Below, one piece after another: positions 54,474-63,154 of a stretch of 64,000 nt of DNA. The stretch lies in assembly GCF_036880985.1 (NCBI RefSeq), contig NZ_JBAJNO010000006.1, positions 124,001 through 188,000 on the forward strand. Reading direction: 5' to 3'. A program made the position numbers and the translations under genes. Numbering within the stretch: the first letter of the stretch is position 1; the number at the start of each line of letters is the position of its first letter. Source of the DNA: Limibacter armeniacum. Its GTDB lineage: Bacteria; Bacteroidota; Bacteroidia; Cytophagales; Flammeovirgaceae. The notes beneath the pieces were generated by a model. The model was not told the origin of the DNA. It worked only from the letters and a program-made list of their open reading frames with translations, and searched no databases.

Positions 54474-56285
54474 GTGAACGAACAGCAGACTTATATCACA
54501 CGGTTATATACCAATCTCAAGGCGTTGCAATTCAAAGGACTGGGGCGATTGTATATTGTAGCGATATCCATCATTGTGATTGTTATGCTAGCTACGCAGG
54601 CGCTTATTCAGAACTTTATCAATGATCAGCAGCAGGATGCTACCGTTATCAATATTGCCGGACGGCAAAGAATGCTGAGCCAGAAAATTACGAAAGTGAC
54701 TTTGCAGCTGTATCATCCCACAGCATTTAGGCAGGAAAGTCAATTGTTGACAGAATTAAGAGAAGCAAGGGACTTATGGGTAGTCTCACATCAGGAACTT
54801 TCAGGCTCAGCATATTTTTCAGACGGAACGGTCAATAGCCATGCAACCAACCAGCTATATCAGAAACTTGAACCATACTATAACAAGTTACTGATTGCAA
54901 CAGATCAGGTAATTAACAATAGAAAAGCCGATCGGCAGGAAAAGTGGCTCAAGACCATATTGGAGTATGAAGGAGATTATCTGGAACTGATGGATGATAT
55001 CGTCTTTCAGTACAACAGGGAAGCGGCCAATAAGGTTGACTTACTGAAAGAGACAGAGTTTTTGCTCCTGCTGATCTCTTTGAGTGTAGTTGCTTTTGAA
55101 CTGTTTTTTATCTTCAGACCTACTGCAAGACAGGTAATAGAAACGGTGCAGGAGCTGGAAAGCTCAAGGCGACAGACAAAAGCCTTGCTCAAAGAAACAG
55201 AAGGACTTTACCAGTCTTTGGGATTGGCCTATCAGGCACTTTCTGACAAGGAAGAAAAAGAACCACCATCGCACCAGTTGCTGATCAAAGCTGATACGCT
55301 GGGGAACACCTTTGTGGTGACAGACTTTTTCACGGAGTTGATGCAGAACCCATCGGGAAGTTATTCAGTCAAAAATATCAAGGAATGGTTAGTCAGTGAG
55401 GGATACCAGCAAGACTTCGTGGATCAGCTGTGGAGCATAATTCAGGACAAAGGAGTCTGGTCAGGAGAAGTGCGGGTTACTTCTTACGATGGGGATTTTA
55501 TTTGGCTTGACTTGAATATGGTAAAGGTCAATCACAATGGAAGAAACTATATACTGGTACTTGGCGCAGACCTAACAGACCAAAAGGAAGCAGAAGAGGT
55601 ATCTAAGGAAATCAATCAGGAAAAGATTGAACGGGAAATAAGGGATCAGCAGATTCGTTCGGCACTGATTATGGAAGGTCAGGAAGAAGAGCGGAAACGC
55701 ATCTCCAAGGATATTCATGATGGTGTCGGGCAGCTTCTTACAGGTTTGAAATTCAAATTGGAATCTGTCAACCTCAAACATGAGAAACATGCATCCAATC
55801 AATTAAAGGAAATTCGGGAATTGGTACAGGGCATTATCTCGGAGTCCAGAAGAATCTCATTCAACTTGGCGCCTTCGTCACTAAGCGATTATGGCATTGT
55901 ATCGGTATTGGGGAAATTCGCAAAAGAGACCAACAGGCTTTCCGAGTATGAAGTGCAGTTTGTCAATGTTTCAGGTTTCTTGAGCCGATTGGATCCAAAA
56001 GTAGAAGTCAATGTTTACCGCATTGTACAGGAAGCGGTCAATAATGCATTGAAGTATGCGGAGGGAGAGAAGATACTGATTGAGTTAAAGCATGATCCAA
56101 AATTCTTGACGATAACAGTCACTGATAACGGAAAGGGGTTTGACCTGAGAGGAATGGAGGAAGACAAGAAGGGATTGGGATTGCTGAATATGGAAGAGCG
56201 AACCAATTTTATCAATGGCAACTTCGAAATCAGTTCAGAAATAGGAGAGGGAACAACCGTGATGTTGAAAGTGCCTTTAGGCTAA
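54474..56285 (+). CDS. NarX-like sensor histidine kinase with PilJ-type nitrate-sensing domain
   Basis: 603 residues from a GTG start. Membrane helix about 25-45; periplasmic four-helix PilJ/NarX-like domain with a P-box-like 'DATVINIAGRQRMLSQKIT' (about 55-73); second membrane helix about 196-214; coiled coil; a PAS domain about 270-375; then a HisKA_3 dimerization domain with His415 ('SKDIHDGVGQ') and a HATPase domain ('NALKYA', 'DNGKGFD', 'GLGLLNMEER'). The architecture and P-box resemble enterobacterial NarX/NarQ, which bind nitrate or nitrite. The response regulator follows 65 bp downstream. Nitrate sensing is inferred. Confidence 0.9.
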   Translation: MNEQQTYITRLYTNLKALQFKGLGRLYIVAISIIVIVMLATQALIQNFINDQQQDATVINIAGRQRMLSQKITKVTLQLYHPTAFRQESQLLTELREARDLWVVSHQELSGSAYFSDGTVNSHATNQLYQKLEPYYNKLLIATDQVINNRKADRQEKWLKTILEYEGDYLELMDDIVFQYNREAANKVDLLKETEFLLLLISLSVVAFELFFIFRPTARQVIETVQELESSRRQTKALLKETEGLYQSLGLAYQALSDKEEKEPPSHQLLIKADTLGNTFVVTDFFTELMQNPSGSYSVKNIKEWLVSEGYQQDFVDQLWSIIQDKGVWSGEVRVTSYDGDFIWLDLNMVKVNHNGRNYILVLGADLTDQKEAEEVSKEINQEKIEREIRDQQIRSALIMEGQEEERKRISKDIHDGVGQLLTGLKFKLESVNLKHEKHASNQLKEIRELVQGIISESRRISFNLAPSSLSDYGIVSVLGKFAKETNRLSEYEVQFVNVSGFLSRLDPKVEVNVYRIVQEAVNNALKYAEGEKILIELKHDPKFLTITVTDNGKGFDLRGMEEDKKGLGLLNMEERTNFINGNFEISSEIGEGTTVMLKVPLG

Positions 56286-56350
56286 TGCTCTTAATTAGCA
56301 ATTTGATCAAAGAACCAAAACACACACATAGAATCAGATAATCAATCGCA

Positions 56351-57049
56351 ATGGAAAAAATCAATGTTTTACTGGTAGATGACCATGTCATTGTTCGGAA
56401 TGGTATAAAGATGCTACTTGGACAGGAAACGGATATCAAGGTAGTTGATGAAGCTTCTGACGGGCAGGAATCTATTGAAAAATACAAGCAACTGAGTCCC
56501 GATGTAGTCGTGATGGATATCCGTATGCCTAGAATGAATGGTATTGAGGCAACAGCTGAGCTGCTTAAAGTAGACCCTGCTGTCAAAATCCTAATCCTTT
56601 CTATGCACGATGATGAGGAGTATATCTTGGACGCAATCCATAAGGGAGCTATGGGGTATGTGTTGAAAGATGCTGGCAATGATGAGTTTCTGAGGGCAAT
56701 CCATACAGTGGATAAAGGAGAGAAATATTTCAGTGGAGCGGTATCCAATGTGCTGGTCAATCAGTATTTAAGTCAACAAGGGATGACAATGGGAGCAGGA
56801 AGTGTTCCAGTGTCAAAAGCCAAGGATGAGAAAGTATATGACCTGACCAAGCGGGAAAAGGAAATTCTACGCTTTGTCATGGAAGGGTTGAGCAGTAAGG
56901 AGATTGCAGAAAAGATTGGAAAGTCGGTTCGGACTGTTGAGACACACCGCTTCAATATCATGAAGAAACTGGAAGTGAAATCGGCTGTAGAACTGGTGAA
57001 AAAAGTGAATGAGAACACTTCTTTGACAAATGCACTGGCGGCTGAATAA
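56351..57049 (+). CDS. NarL/FixJ-family response regulator
   Basis: 232 residues. Receiver domain with acidic pocket Asp10-Asp11, phospho-acceptor Asp56 ('VVVMDIRMP'), Lys in 'VLKDAG'; a linker; and a LuxR-type HTH (about 163-220: 'LTKREKEILRFVMEGLSSKEIAEKIGKS' in outline, with 'VRTVETHRFNIMKKL'). It pairs with the NarX-like kinase and probably activates genes of the nitrate island. It ends 35 bp before the 44-bp palindrome in front of the nitrate reductase gene. Confidence 0.92.
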   Translation: MEKINVLLVDDHVIVRNGIKMLLGQETDIKVVDEASDGQESIEKYKQLSPDVVVMDIRMPRMNGIEATAELLKVDPAVKILILSMHDDEEYILDAIHKGAMGYVLKDAGNDEFLRAIHTVDKGEKYFSGAVSNVLVNQYLSQQGMTMGAGSVPVSKAKDEKVYDLTKREKEILRFVMEGLSSKEIAEKIGKSVRTVETHRFNIMKKLEVKSAVELVKKVNENTSLTNALAAE

Positions 57050-57084
57050 AGTGAAATTTCCATTTTATTGGGTACTTAGATTAA

Positions 57085-57128
57085 AAAAACCAAATACGTA
57101 AGTAATATTACTTACGTATTTGGTTTTT
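57085..57128. promoter_or_regulatory. Perfect 44-bp palindrome (operator and possible terminator) before the nitrate reductase gene
   Basis: Two exact 22-bp arms meet at 57106/57107. The core AAGTA-ATAT-TACTT (57100-57113) is the island's 14-bp site, and CGTAAGTAATATTA is shared with the nirB promoter. The outer arms start with AAAAACC and end GGTTTTT, so the same DNA could terminate the upstream regulator transcript. It is 49 bp before the nas start codon. Confidence 0.7.
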
Positions 57129-57176
57129 ATTTTATATATTCATGCGTATAAATCAGGAGGAAACCGATTGTATACC

Positions 57177-60100
57177 ATGAATAAAACTATTTCGAAACAC
57201 CTGTCTACCTGTTCCTATTGTGGAGTAGGTTGCGGCATTGAAGTAACAAAAGATGCCAAAGGAGCTATTGCTGTCAAGGGAGATGAACAGTATCCTGTCA
57301 ATAAGGGTATGCTCTGCTCTAAGGGGATGAACCTCAACTACGTAGTTCAGAATACAGATGACAGGATTCTTTATCCCCAAATGAGGTGGAGTAAGAGTCA
57401 CCCTTTGGAGAGGGTTGACTGGGACACTGCCTTGACGAGGGCTTCGGCCGTGTTTCGTTCCCTTATTCAGCAATACGGACCTGATTCGGTAGGGATGTAC
57501 GTTTCAGGTCAGTGTCTGACAGAGGAATATTACATTGCCAACAAGCTGACCAAAGGCTTTTTCGGTACCAATAATATCGATACCAACTCCCGTTTGTGCA
57601 TGAGTTCAGCTGTTGTGGGATACAAGAAAACCATTGGTGATGATACCGTACCTATCTGCTATGATGATATTGAATTGGCAGACTGTTTCCTCATTACAGG
57701 TGCTAACCCTGCGTGGTGCCACCCAATCCTATTCAGAAGAATTGAAAAACATAAGGAACTCAATCCTGATGTGAAGATCATTGTGGTTGACCCCCGAAAA
57801 ACACAAACTTGTTCTTCTGCTGACCTTCATCTGCAGATCAATCCTGGAACAGATACGATGCTGCATCACGCCATTGGTAGGGCTTTGATTGAGAGTGGCA
57901 ATATTGACCTTGCATTTATTGAAAACCACCTGAACGGCTTTGAGGCTTACAAGGAGAAAGTGCTTAGCCTAACGATGGAAAGCTATGCTCAGGCATGTGG
58001 ACTATCAGTGGAGGATATACTTTCTGCCGCAAGCATGATTGGTGATGCCAAGGGTTTCTTGAGTATGTGGACAATGGGACTGAATCAAAGTGCCAAAGGA
58101 ACAGACAAGAACCTTTCCTTGATCGCTCTGAACCTGATTACAGGACATATCGGAAAGCCTGGCGCTGGACCATTTTCCCTGACAGGTCAACCCAATGCAA
58201 TGGGCGGTAGAGAAGTGGGTGGTATGGCAAACCTGTTGGCTGCACACCGTGACTTGCTCAACCCAGAACACCGACAGGAGGTAGCAGACTTTTGGGGAGT
58301 AGATCAGATTTCACCCAAGCCGGGTTATACCGCAACAGAGATGTTTGAGGCATTGGATAGAGGAGATATGAAGGCTGTATGGATTGTCTGTACCAATCCG
58401 ATGGTCAGTTTACCAGATTCCAATCTGGTAGAAAGGGCGCTTAAAAAAGCTCGATTTGTGATTGTACAGGACATTTCTTACAAGTCAGATACGGTAGCTC
58501 TAGCGGATTTGGTGTTGCCAGCAGCCGGATGGCTTGAGAAAGAGGGAACGATGACCAACTCTGAACGTCGTATCAGTTACCTACCTAAAGTGTTGAATGC
58601 TCCCGGAGAAGCATTGCCAGACTTGGATATTTTCCTTCGGTTTGCCCAAAAAATGGGCTATCATGGCTTTGATTTTAAAGATACAGAGGCGGTTTTCTTA
58701 GAGCATGTTAAGCTTACAGAAGGAACCAATATTGAGATCTCAGGACTGGATTATCAGACTTTAAAAGAAAAGCGTTCGGTACAGTGGCCATATACAAATG
58801 GTAAGCAGCAGGAAAGGTTATTTACAGATAAGCGTTTCTATACACCTGACGGGAAAGCCAATATTTTTCCTGCCGCTGCAACCAATGAACTGGAAAAGTT
58901 GACACCTGATTTTCCATTGGTACTAACGACCGGACGTATACGAGACCAATGGCATACCATGACTCGGACAGGGAAAGTCAACAGACTCAATACCCATATT
59001 GATAAACCTTTCCTTGAGATTCATCCTTCAGATGCTGAAGTCAGGAACATCAAGGATGGGGATGTGGTAGAGATCAGTAGCAAAAGAGGAACGGTAAGGG
59101 TACATGCCCAGTTGACAGACAAGATCAAGGAAGGAGTGGTTTTTTTACCGATGCATTGGGGTAAAATACTGCAACATGATCTGGCAAGAACCAATAACCT
59201 TACAGACAGACTTCTGGATCCCATATCGAAAGAGCCTGATTTCAAGTATTCAGCTGTTGAGGTTGTTCGCTACAAGAAGCAACCTCAGCGTGTAATTGTG
59301 ATAGGGGCTGGCGCAGCAGCTCACCGTTTCCTGATGACGTACCGGTCACTTAATCAGGAGGATGAAATCCTTGTTTTCTCTAAAGAAGAAATTCCTTTTT
59401 ATGACAGGGTATTGTTACCGGAGTATGTCAATGAAACTTTGACATTTGAGGAATTGCTCAAGTTTAGGAAAGGGGAGTTTGAAGCGCTTAATGCCTCCAT
59501 TTATGTGAGTACGACTATTGAGCGCATAGAAAGAAGCATGAAATTGGTTACTGATGACAGGGGACAGACCTATGCCTACGACAAACTGGTGATTGCTACA
59601 GGAAGTCGGGCGTTTTTACCTCCTGATACACCTATTCATTTACCATGTGTATTCACCATGCGAAGTAAGGCACATGCGGATGCACTGAAGAAATATATCA
59701 ATGGAAAAGGACATGTCGTGATTGTTGGAGGAGGTCTGTTGGGATTGGAGTTGGCTTCAGCATTGAGGGAAATGGAAGTAGAGGTTTCTATCATCCAGTT
59801 GGCTTCCAGACTGATGGAACGGCAACTGGATACCATGGCAAGTAACCTGCTAAGGGAACATGTGGAAGACTTGGGCATACAGGTTTATACCAATGATCAG
59901 GTACAGGAAGTAGCCTATGACAATATTTCCAAAACAGCGACAGCGCACCTGAAAAGTGGTAAGTCATTGACTTGTGATGCCGTGGTTTATGCCATTGGTA
60001 CAAGACCCAATGTAGAAATAGGAAAAGAGGCAGGGTTGACGACAGGCAGAGGACTGGTGGTAAATCCTTACTTGCAAACCTCTGATCCGAATATATTTGC

Positions 60101-60683
60101 TGTAGGTGAAGTAGCGGAGTTTGAACAGAAGCTGAATGGAACGACGGCTGCTGCCGAAGAGATGGCAGATATTATGGCACGTTTTATTGCAGGAGATCGT
60201 CTGAGCCTGTACAGTGGAACTGTTCCGATGAACATCCTTAAATTCTCTACATTTGACTTGTGTTCATTAGGGATAACTGAAATACCAGCCAAGGCTATAG
60301 GCTATGATGAGGTCATCTTACTGGATAAGTCCAAGCGATATTACAAGAAATGTATTATCTATAAAGACAGGTTGGTAGGGGCCGTTTTGATGGGAGACAA
60401 GGCGGAATTTGCTGAGTTTAAGAAACTGATTGGTGGTAGAACAGAGCTGGCAGAGAAAAGGGAACAACTGCTGCGGGCATTTGGAGAGCAGCAACCTGTA
60501 AAAGGGGAATTGGTGTGTAGCTGTGGAAATGTAGGGAAAGGCAATATTGAAGAAGCCATCCAAGGAGGGTGTACCGACTATAAGAAGTTGTGTGAGCAAA
60601 CGGGTGCAGGACTGGGTTGTGGAAGTTGTAAGCCCGAAGTGAAGGATATATTGGATGCCTTTATGGTGGCAATACAACCATAA
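57177..60683 (+). CDS. Assimilatory nitrate reductase fused to flavin reductase and BFD [2Fe-2S] domain
   Basis: 1168 residues from ATG 57177, preceded by an AGGAGG-like purine stretch. Residues 1-690 are a molybdopterin nitrate reductase of the NasC/NapA type: [4Fe-4S] ligands Cys12, Cys15, Cys19, Cys47; 'SRLCMSSAV' with the probable Mo-ligand cysteine; and a molybdopterin-dinucleotide domain with 'TTGRIRDQWHTMTRTGKV'. Residues from 705 ('VIVIGAGAAAHRF') to about 1085 form a FAD/NAD(P) reductase like NasB, with the second motif 'VIVGGGLLGLEL' near 849. The C-terminus is a BFD-type cluster (Cys1114, Cys1116, then 'GLGCGSC'). In many bacteria these are separate NasC and NasB proteins; here one chain could take NAD(P)H electrons to nitrate. 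Confidence 0.93.
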   Translation: MNKTISKHLSTCSYCGVGCGIEVTKDAKGAIAVKGDEQYPVNKGMLCSKGMNLNYVVQNTDDRILYPQMRWSKSHPLERVDWDTALTRASAVFRSLIQQYGPDSVGMYVSGQCLTEEYYIANKLTKGFFGTNNIDTNSRLCMSSAVVGYKKTIGDDTVPICYDDIELADCFLITGANPAWCHPILFRRIEKHKELNPDVKIIVVDPRKTQTCSSADLHLQINPGTDTMLHHAIGRALIESGNIDLAFIENHLNGFEAYKEKVLSLTMESYAQACGLSVEDILSAASMIGDAKGFLSMWTMGLNQSAKGTDKNLSLIALNLITGHIGKPGAGPFSLTGQPNAMGGREVGGMANLLAAHRDLLNPEHRQEVADFWGVDQISPKPGYTATEMFEALDRGDMKAVWIVCTNPMVSLPDSNLVERALKKARFVIVQDISYKSDTVALADLVLPAAGWLEKEGTMTNSERRISYLPKVLNAPGEALPDLDIFLRFAQKMGYHGFDFKDTEAVFLEHVKLTEGTNIEISGLDYQTLKEKRSVQWPYTNGKQQERLFTDKRFYTPDGKANIFPAAATNELEKLTPDFPLVLTTGRIRDQWHTMTRTGKVNRLNTHIDKPFLEIHPSDAEVRNIKDGDVVEISSKRGTVRVHAQLTDKIKEGVVFLPMHWGKILQHDLARTNNLTDRLLDPISKEPDFKYSAVEVVRYKKQPQRVIVIGAGAAAHRFLMTYRSLNQEDEILVFSKEEIPFYDRVLLPEYVNETLTFEELLKFRKGEFEALNASIYVSTTIERIERSMKLVTDDRGQTYAYDKLVIATGSRAFLPPDTPIHLPCVFTMRSKAHADALKKYINGKGHVVIVGGGLLGLELASALREMEVEVSIIQLASRLMERQLDTMASNLLREHVEDLGIQVYTNDQVQEVAYDNISKTATAHLKSGKSLTCDAVVYAIGTRPNVEIGKEAGLTTGRGLVVNPYLQTSDPNIFAVGEVAEFEQKLNGTTAAAEEMADIMARFIAGDRLSLYSGTVPMNILKFSTFDLCSLGITEIPAKAIGYDEVILLDKSKRYYKKCIIYKDRLVGAVLMGDKAEFAEFKKLIGGRTELAEKREQLLRAFGEQQPVKGELVCSCGNVGKGNIEEAIQGGCTDYKKLCEQTGAGLGCGSCKPEVKDILDAFMVAIQP

Positions 60684-60717
60684 TTTTTTGATGAAAAAGC
60701 AAAAATGACAGCTAAAT

Positions 60718-62160
60718 ATGGGCAATCAAATTCAAAAAAGAGACCTGATTAGGGTATTTGTAAAAGGAGGAATCATCTCTCCAGGTGACTTGCTTAAGAT
60801 CGTACTGACAGCAGAAGAGTTGGGAGCAAGTCATGTACATTTCGGCTCCCGTCAGGATATCCTATTTCCGGTTGCAGAGAAGAAAAGGGATACACTGGAA
60901 ACCACATTCCGTTCCATTCAAACCCAATATGACAGTGAGGAAGAAGGCTTTCAGAATGTCGTTAGCTCCTATACGGCACTGGATGTGATGGCATCTACCT
61001 CGTGGCTGGCACCCCATATGTACCATTATATTCTGGATACTTTTGAATACCAACCCTCTATCAAAATCAATATTGTTGACCCTGCTCAGTCAATGGTACC
61101 CCTTTTTACAGGGCAGGTAAACTTTGTGGCATCTGAAAATGAAAATTACTGGTATTGCTATATCAGGAGGTCAGATCAGGACAATGGATTGTGGAAATGC
61201 CCAAAGCTGATTTACAGTTATGACTTGGTCAAGTTGGCGCATTATATTGAGCAACAGCAATTATTGGATTGCGCTGACAACTGGGACATTCTTTGGGAAA
61301 AAATTGAGGCAACAGTTCAGTTAAATACGATTCGTATTACACATGATTTGAAAATGCCTTCTGATCCTTTTCCTTATTATGAAGGGATGAACAGGATGAA
61401 TGATGGAAAATATTGGTTGGGGCTTTACTGGCGTAACAATCGCTACGATATCTCATTTCTGAAAGTCATGTGCCTGCTATGTCAGGAAACCAAAATTGGG
61501 AAAATTAGCCTTACACCTTGGAAGTCATTCCTGATCAAAGGTATTGACCGAAGTGAACGTATCACATGGGAAAAACTGCTTGGTAAATTTGGGTTGAATG
61601 TTCGTCACTCATCTCTGGAGCTGAACTGGCATTTGCCCGTCTTGAATGAGGATGCCTTGTCGCTGAAAAACTTCCTTGTTAGGGCATTGGACAAGCAAGA
61701 TATCAGTACATATGGGTTGACTTTTACTGTGAAGTCAGGTCCTCAAATTCTCTTTACAACAGTGGTGATCGAGCGAAACGAGCAGGATGAAAACTGGATG
61801 AATGATACTTACAATATCCTGTATGCAAAGGACTTTAACCCTAATAATGCAGAGTACTTGTACTACGCCAAGGATGTAAGGAAAGAGATACTTCCCGCCT
61901 TGATGATTGAGGTAAGCCGTATGTACTATGAGCAGATGGATACCAGTGGTGCCATTTTTAATAAGGACAATGCTGATGAGAAAAAGGTAAAACTCATTTA
62001 CCAATGTCCTAACTGCCTGACGGTATATGATGAGCAGTTTGGTGATCCAGAGCAGCAAGTCAAGAAAGGAACGCTATTTATGATGTTGCCTGATGACTAT
62101 TCCTGTAGTGTATGTGGTAGTCCTAAGAGTACTTTTATAGAGAGGGCAGGAGAAAATTGA
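60718..62160 (+). CDS. Cofactor-less nitrite/sulfite-reductase-like protein fused to rubredoxin
   Basis: 480 residues. The N-terminal half opens with 'GGIISPGDLLKIVLTAEELG' and 'FGSRQDILFPV', the NiR/SiR ferredoxin-like half domain. A siroheme-domain-like middle and a second half domain ('LTPWKSFLIKG') follow. Where NirB has Cys-x5-Cys and Cys-x3-Cys, this protein has 'SSYTALDVM' and 'DPAQSMVP', so the siroheme-[4Fe-4S] ligands are gone. Residues 425-475 are a rubredoxin domain with Cys430, Cys433, Cys463 and Cys466 (CPNC...CSVC). It starts 34 bp after the nitrate reductase gene. An electron carrier or a nitrite-channelling scaffold is possible; function unknown. Similar fusions seem to recur in Bacteroidota nitrate loci (memory, unverified). 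Confidence 0.8.
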   Translation: MGNQIQKRDLIRVFVKGGIISPGDLLKIVLTAEELGASHVHFGSRQDILFPVAEKKRDTLETTFRSIQTQYDSEEEGFQNVVSSYTALDVMASTSWLAPHMYHYILDTFEYQPSIKINIVDPAQSMVPLFTGQVNFVASENENYWYCYIRRSDQDNGLWKCPKLIYSYDLVKLAHYIEQQQLLDCADNWDILWEKIEATVQLNTIRITHDLKMPSDPFPYYEGMNRMNDGKYWLGLYWRNNRYDISFLKVMCLLCQETKIGKISLTPWKSFLIKGIDRSERITWEKLLGKFGLNVRHSSLELNWHLPVLNEDALSLKNFLVRALDKQDISTYGLTFTVKSGPQILFTTVVIERNEQDENWMNDTYNILYAKDFNPNNAEYLYYAKDVRKEILPALMIEVSRMYYEQMDTSGAIFNKDNADEKKVKLIYQCPNCLTVYDEQFGDPEQQVKKGTLFMMLPDDYSCSVCGSPKSTFIERAGEN

Positions 62161-62164
62161 AATT

Positions 62165-62213
62165 AAAAACATGAGTCACAACCGAAATACGATTCAGAAT
62201 GACTCATGTTTTT
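62165..62213. terminator. Bidirectional terminator after the nitrate island
   Basis: A perfect 14-bp stem AAAAACATGAGTCA / TGACTCATGTTTTT around a 21-nt loop, followed on the + strand by TATTTT and flanked on the other side by A-rich sequence. It sits between two convergent genes (stops at 62160 and 62225). Confidence 0.9.
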
Positions 62214-62224
62214 TATTTTGCAGA

Positions 62225-63154
62225 CTACCCTTTCAAAAATGCTTTCACTGCATTACTCCATGCATCTTGGTATTGAATGAGGTAATTCTCATGTCCGGCA
62301 AGTGGGAATGTAACCAATTCTTTATTGCCCTTGAGGTTTGAATAGATAGCATCGATCTCCGGTCTGCTCACCTTTACATCCTTTTCACCATACATCAGCA
62401 GAGTCGGACAGTTGATACTGTTGGCGTATTCTACAGGGTTATGTCCAAATGCCCAAAAGCCATTCTGAACGCCACCCCAAAACATCAAAAAGCTTGCAAG
62501 AGGTACTTCAGGGATTTTTACAGTTCTGAACCTTGCACACACTGTCTCATACATTGTTCCGAATGGGCATTCTATCATAATACCTTTAGGAGCAATATCG
62601 TAGTCATGGATCGCTTTCATAATAGCAACTGCGCCCATGGAAGTCCCAAAAAGATAGATGTCCTCTTCACCTTGCAGCTGAAGATAGTCCATACATGATT
62701 TCACCTGAAAGGCTTCCTTGTAACCGATGGTAGTTTGGTTGCCCTCAGAGCCTCCCGAACCCATAAAATCTACAAGGAAGACACTGTACCCTTGGTTCAG
62801 GAAGATGGTAGCTTTATCAAGCATCTGTGATTTGCTTCCTCCAAACCCATGAAAAATGGCCACTGTACCTTTAGGGTTTTCAGCCTTGATTAGCCAGCAT
62901 TCCAAATCCTTGTTGCTGGAAATGATCACTTCTTCAAAAGGTTGGGTGGGTAATACATCACTTACAGGTCTTGGGTTGTCAAAACCAATAAAGATGGTTT
63001 TAAGTTTTTCAGCAAAGGTCAATCCTTTAAATGAGGTAACCTGTTTGGCATCACTGCTAGCATAGTGGGTAAACTTATACGATTGTGCGATTGCCAGAAT
63101 ATTGATAAGGACAAATAATCCAATCAGAGAGTAAAAGATTTTTTTGAAGTTCAT
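62225..63154 (-). CDS. Alpha/beta hydrolase, membrane-anchored
   Basis: 309 residues. An N-terminal hydrophobic segment (about 5-25) suggests a signal anchor, followed by an alpha/beta-hydrolase fold: oxyanion 'HGFGGSKSQML' (about 101), nucleophile elbow 'GTSMG' (about 170-174), acid 'YGEKDVKVS' (about 258) and catalytic His in 'LAGHENYL' (about 290). It resembles the BAAT/dienelactone-like peptidase group of Bacteroidota ('serine aminopeptidase, S33'). Substrate unknown. It is a single gene. Confidence 0.87.
   Translation of the reverse strand: MNFKKIFYSLIGLFVLINILAIAQSYKFTHYASSDAKQVTSFKGLTFAEKLKTIFIGFDNPRPVSDVLPTQPFEEVIISSNKDLECWLIKAENPKGTVAIFHGFGGSKSQMLDKATIFLNQGYSVFLVDFMGSGGSEGNQTTIGYKEAFQVKSCMDYLQLQGEEDIYLFGTSMGAVAIMKAIHDYDIAPKGIMIECPFGTMYETVCARFRTVKIPEVPLASFLMFWGGVQNGFWAFGHNPVEYANSINCPTLLMYGEKDVKVSRPEIDAIYSNLKGNKELVTFPLAGHENYLIQYQDAWSNAVKAFLKG

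Noticed and set aside
57098-57111. NtcA-like GTA-N8-TAC site
   Set aside because: It fits the palindrome only; the other three promoters have GTA-N4-TAC, and NtcA is a cyanobacterial regulator.
57097-57116. NarL-type heptamer pair in the 44-bp palindrome
   Set aside because: The TACTTAC-like heptamers face outward with a 4-bp gap, the reverse of the known 7-2-7 layout, and are not kept in the other three sites, so the GTA-N4-TAC dyad is the better description.
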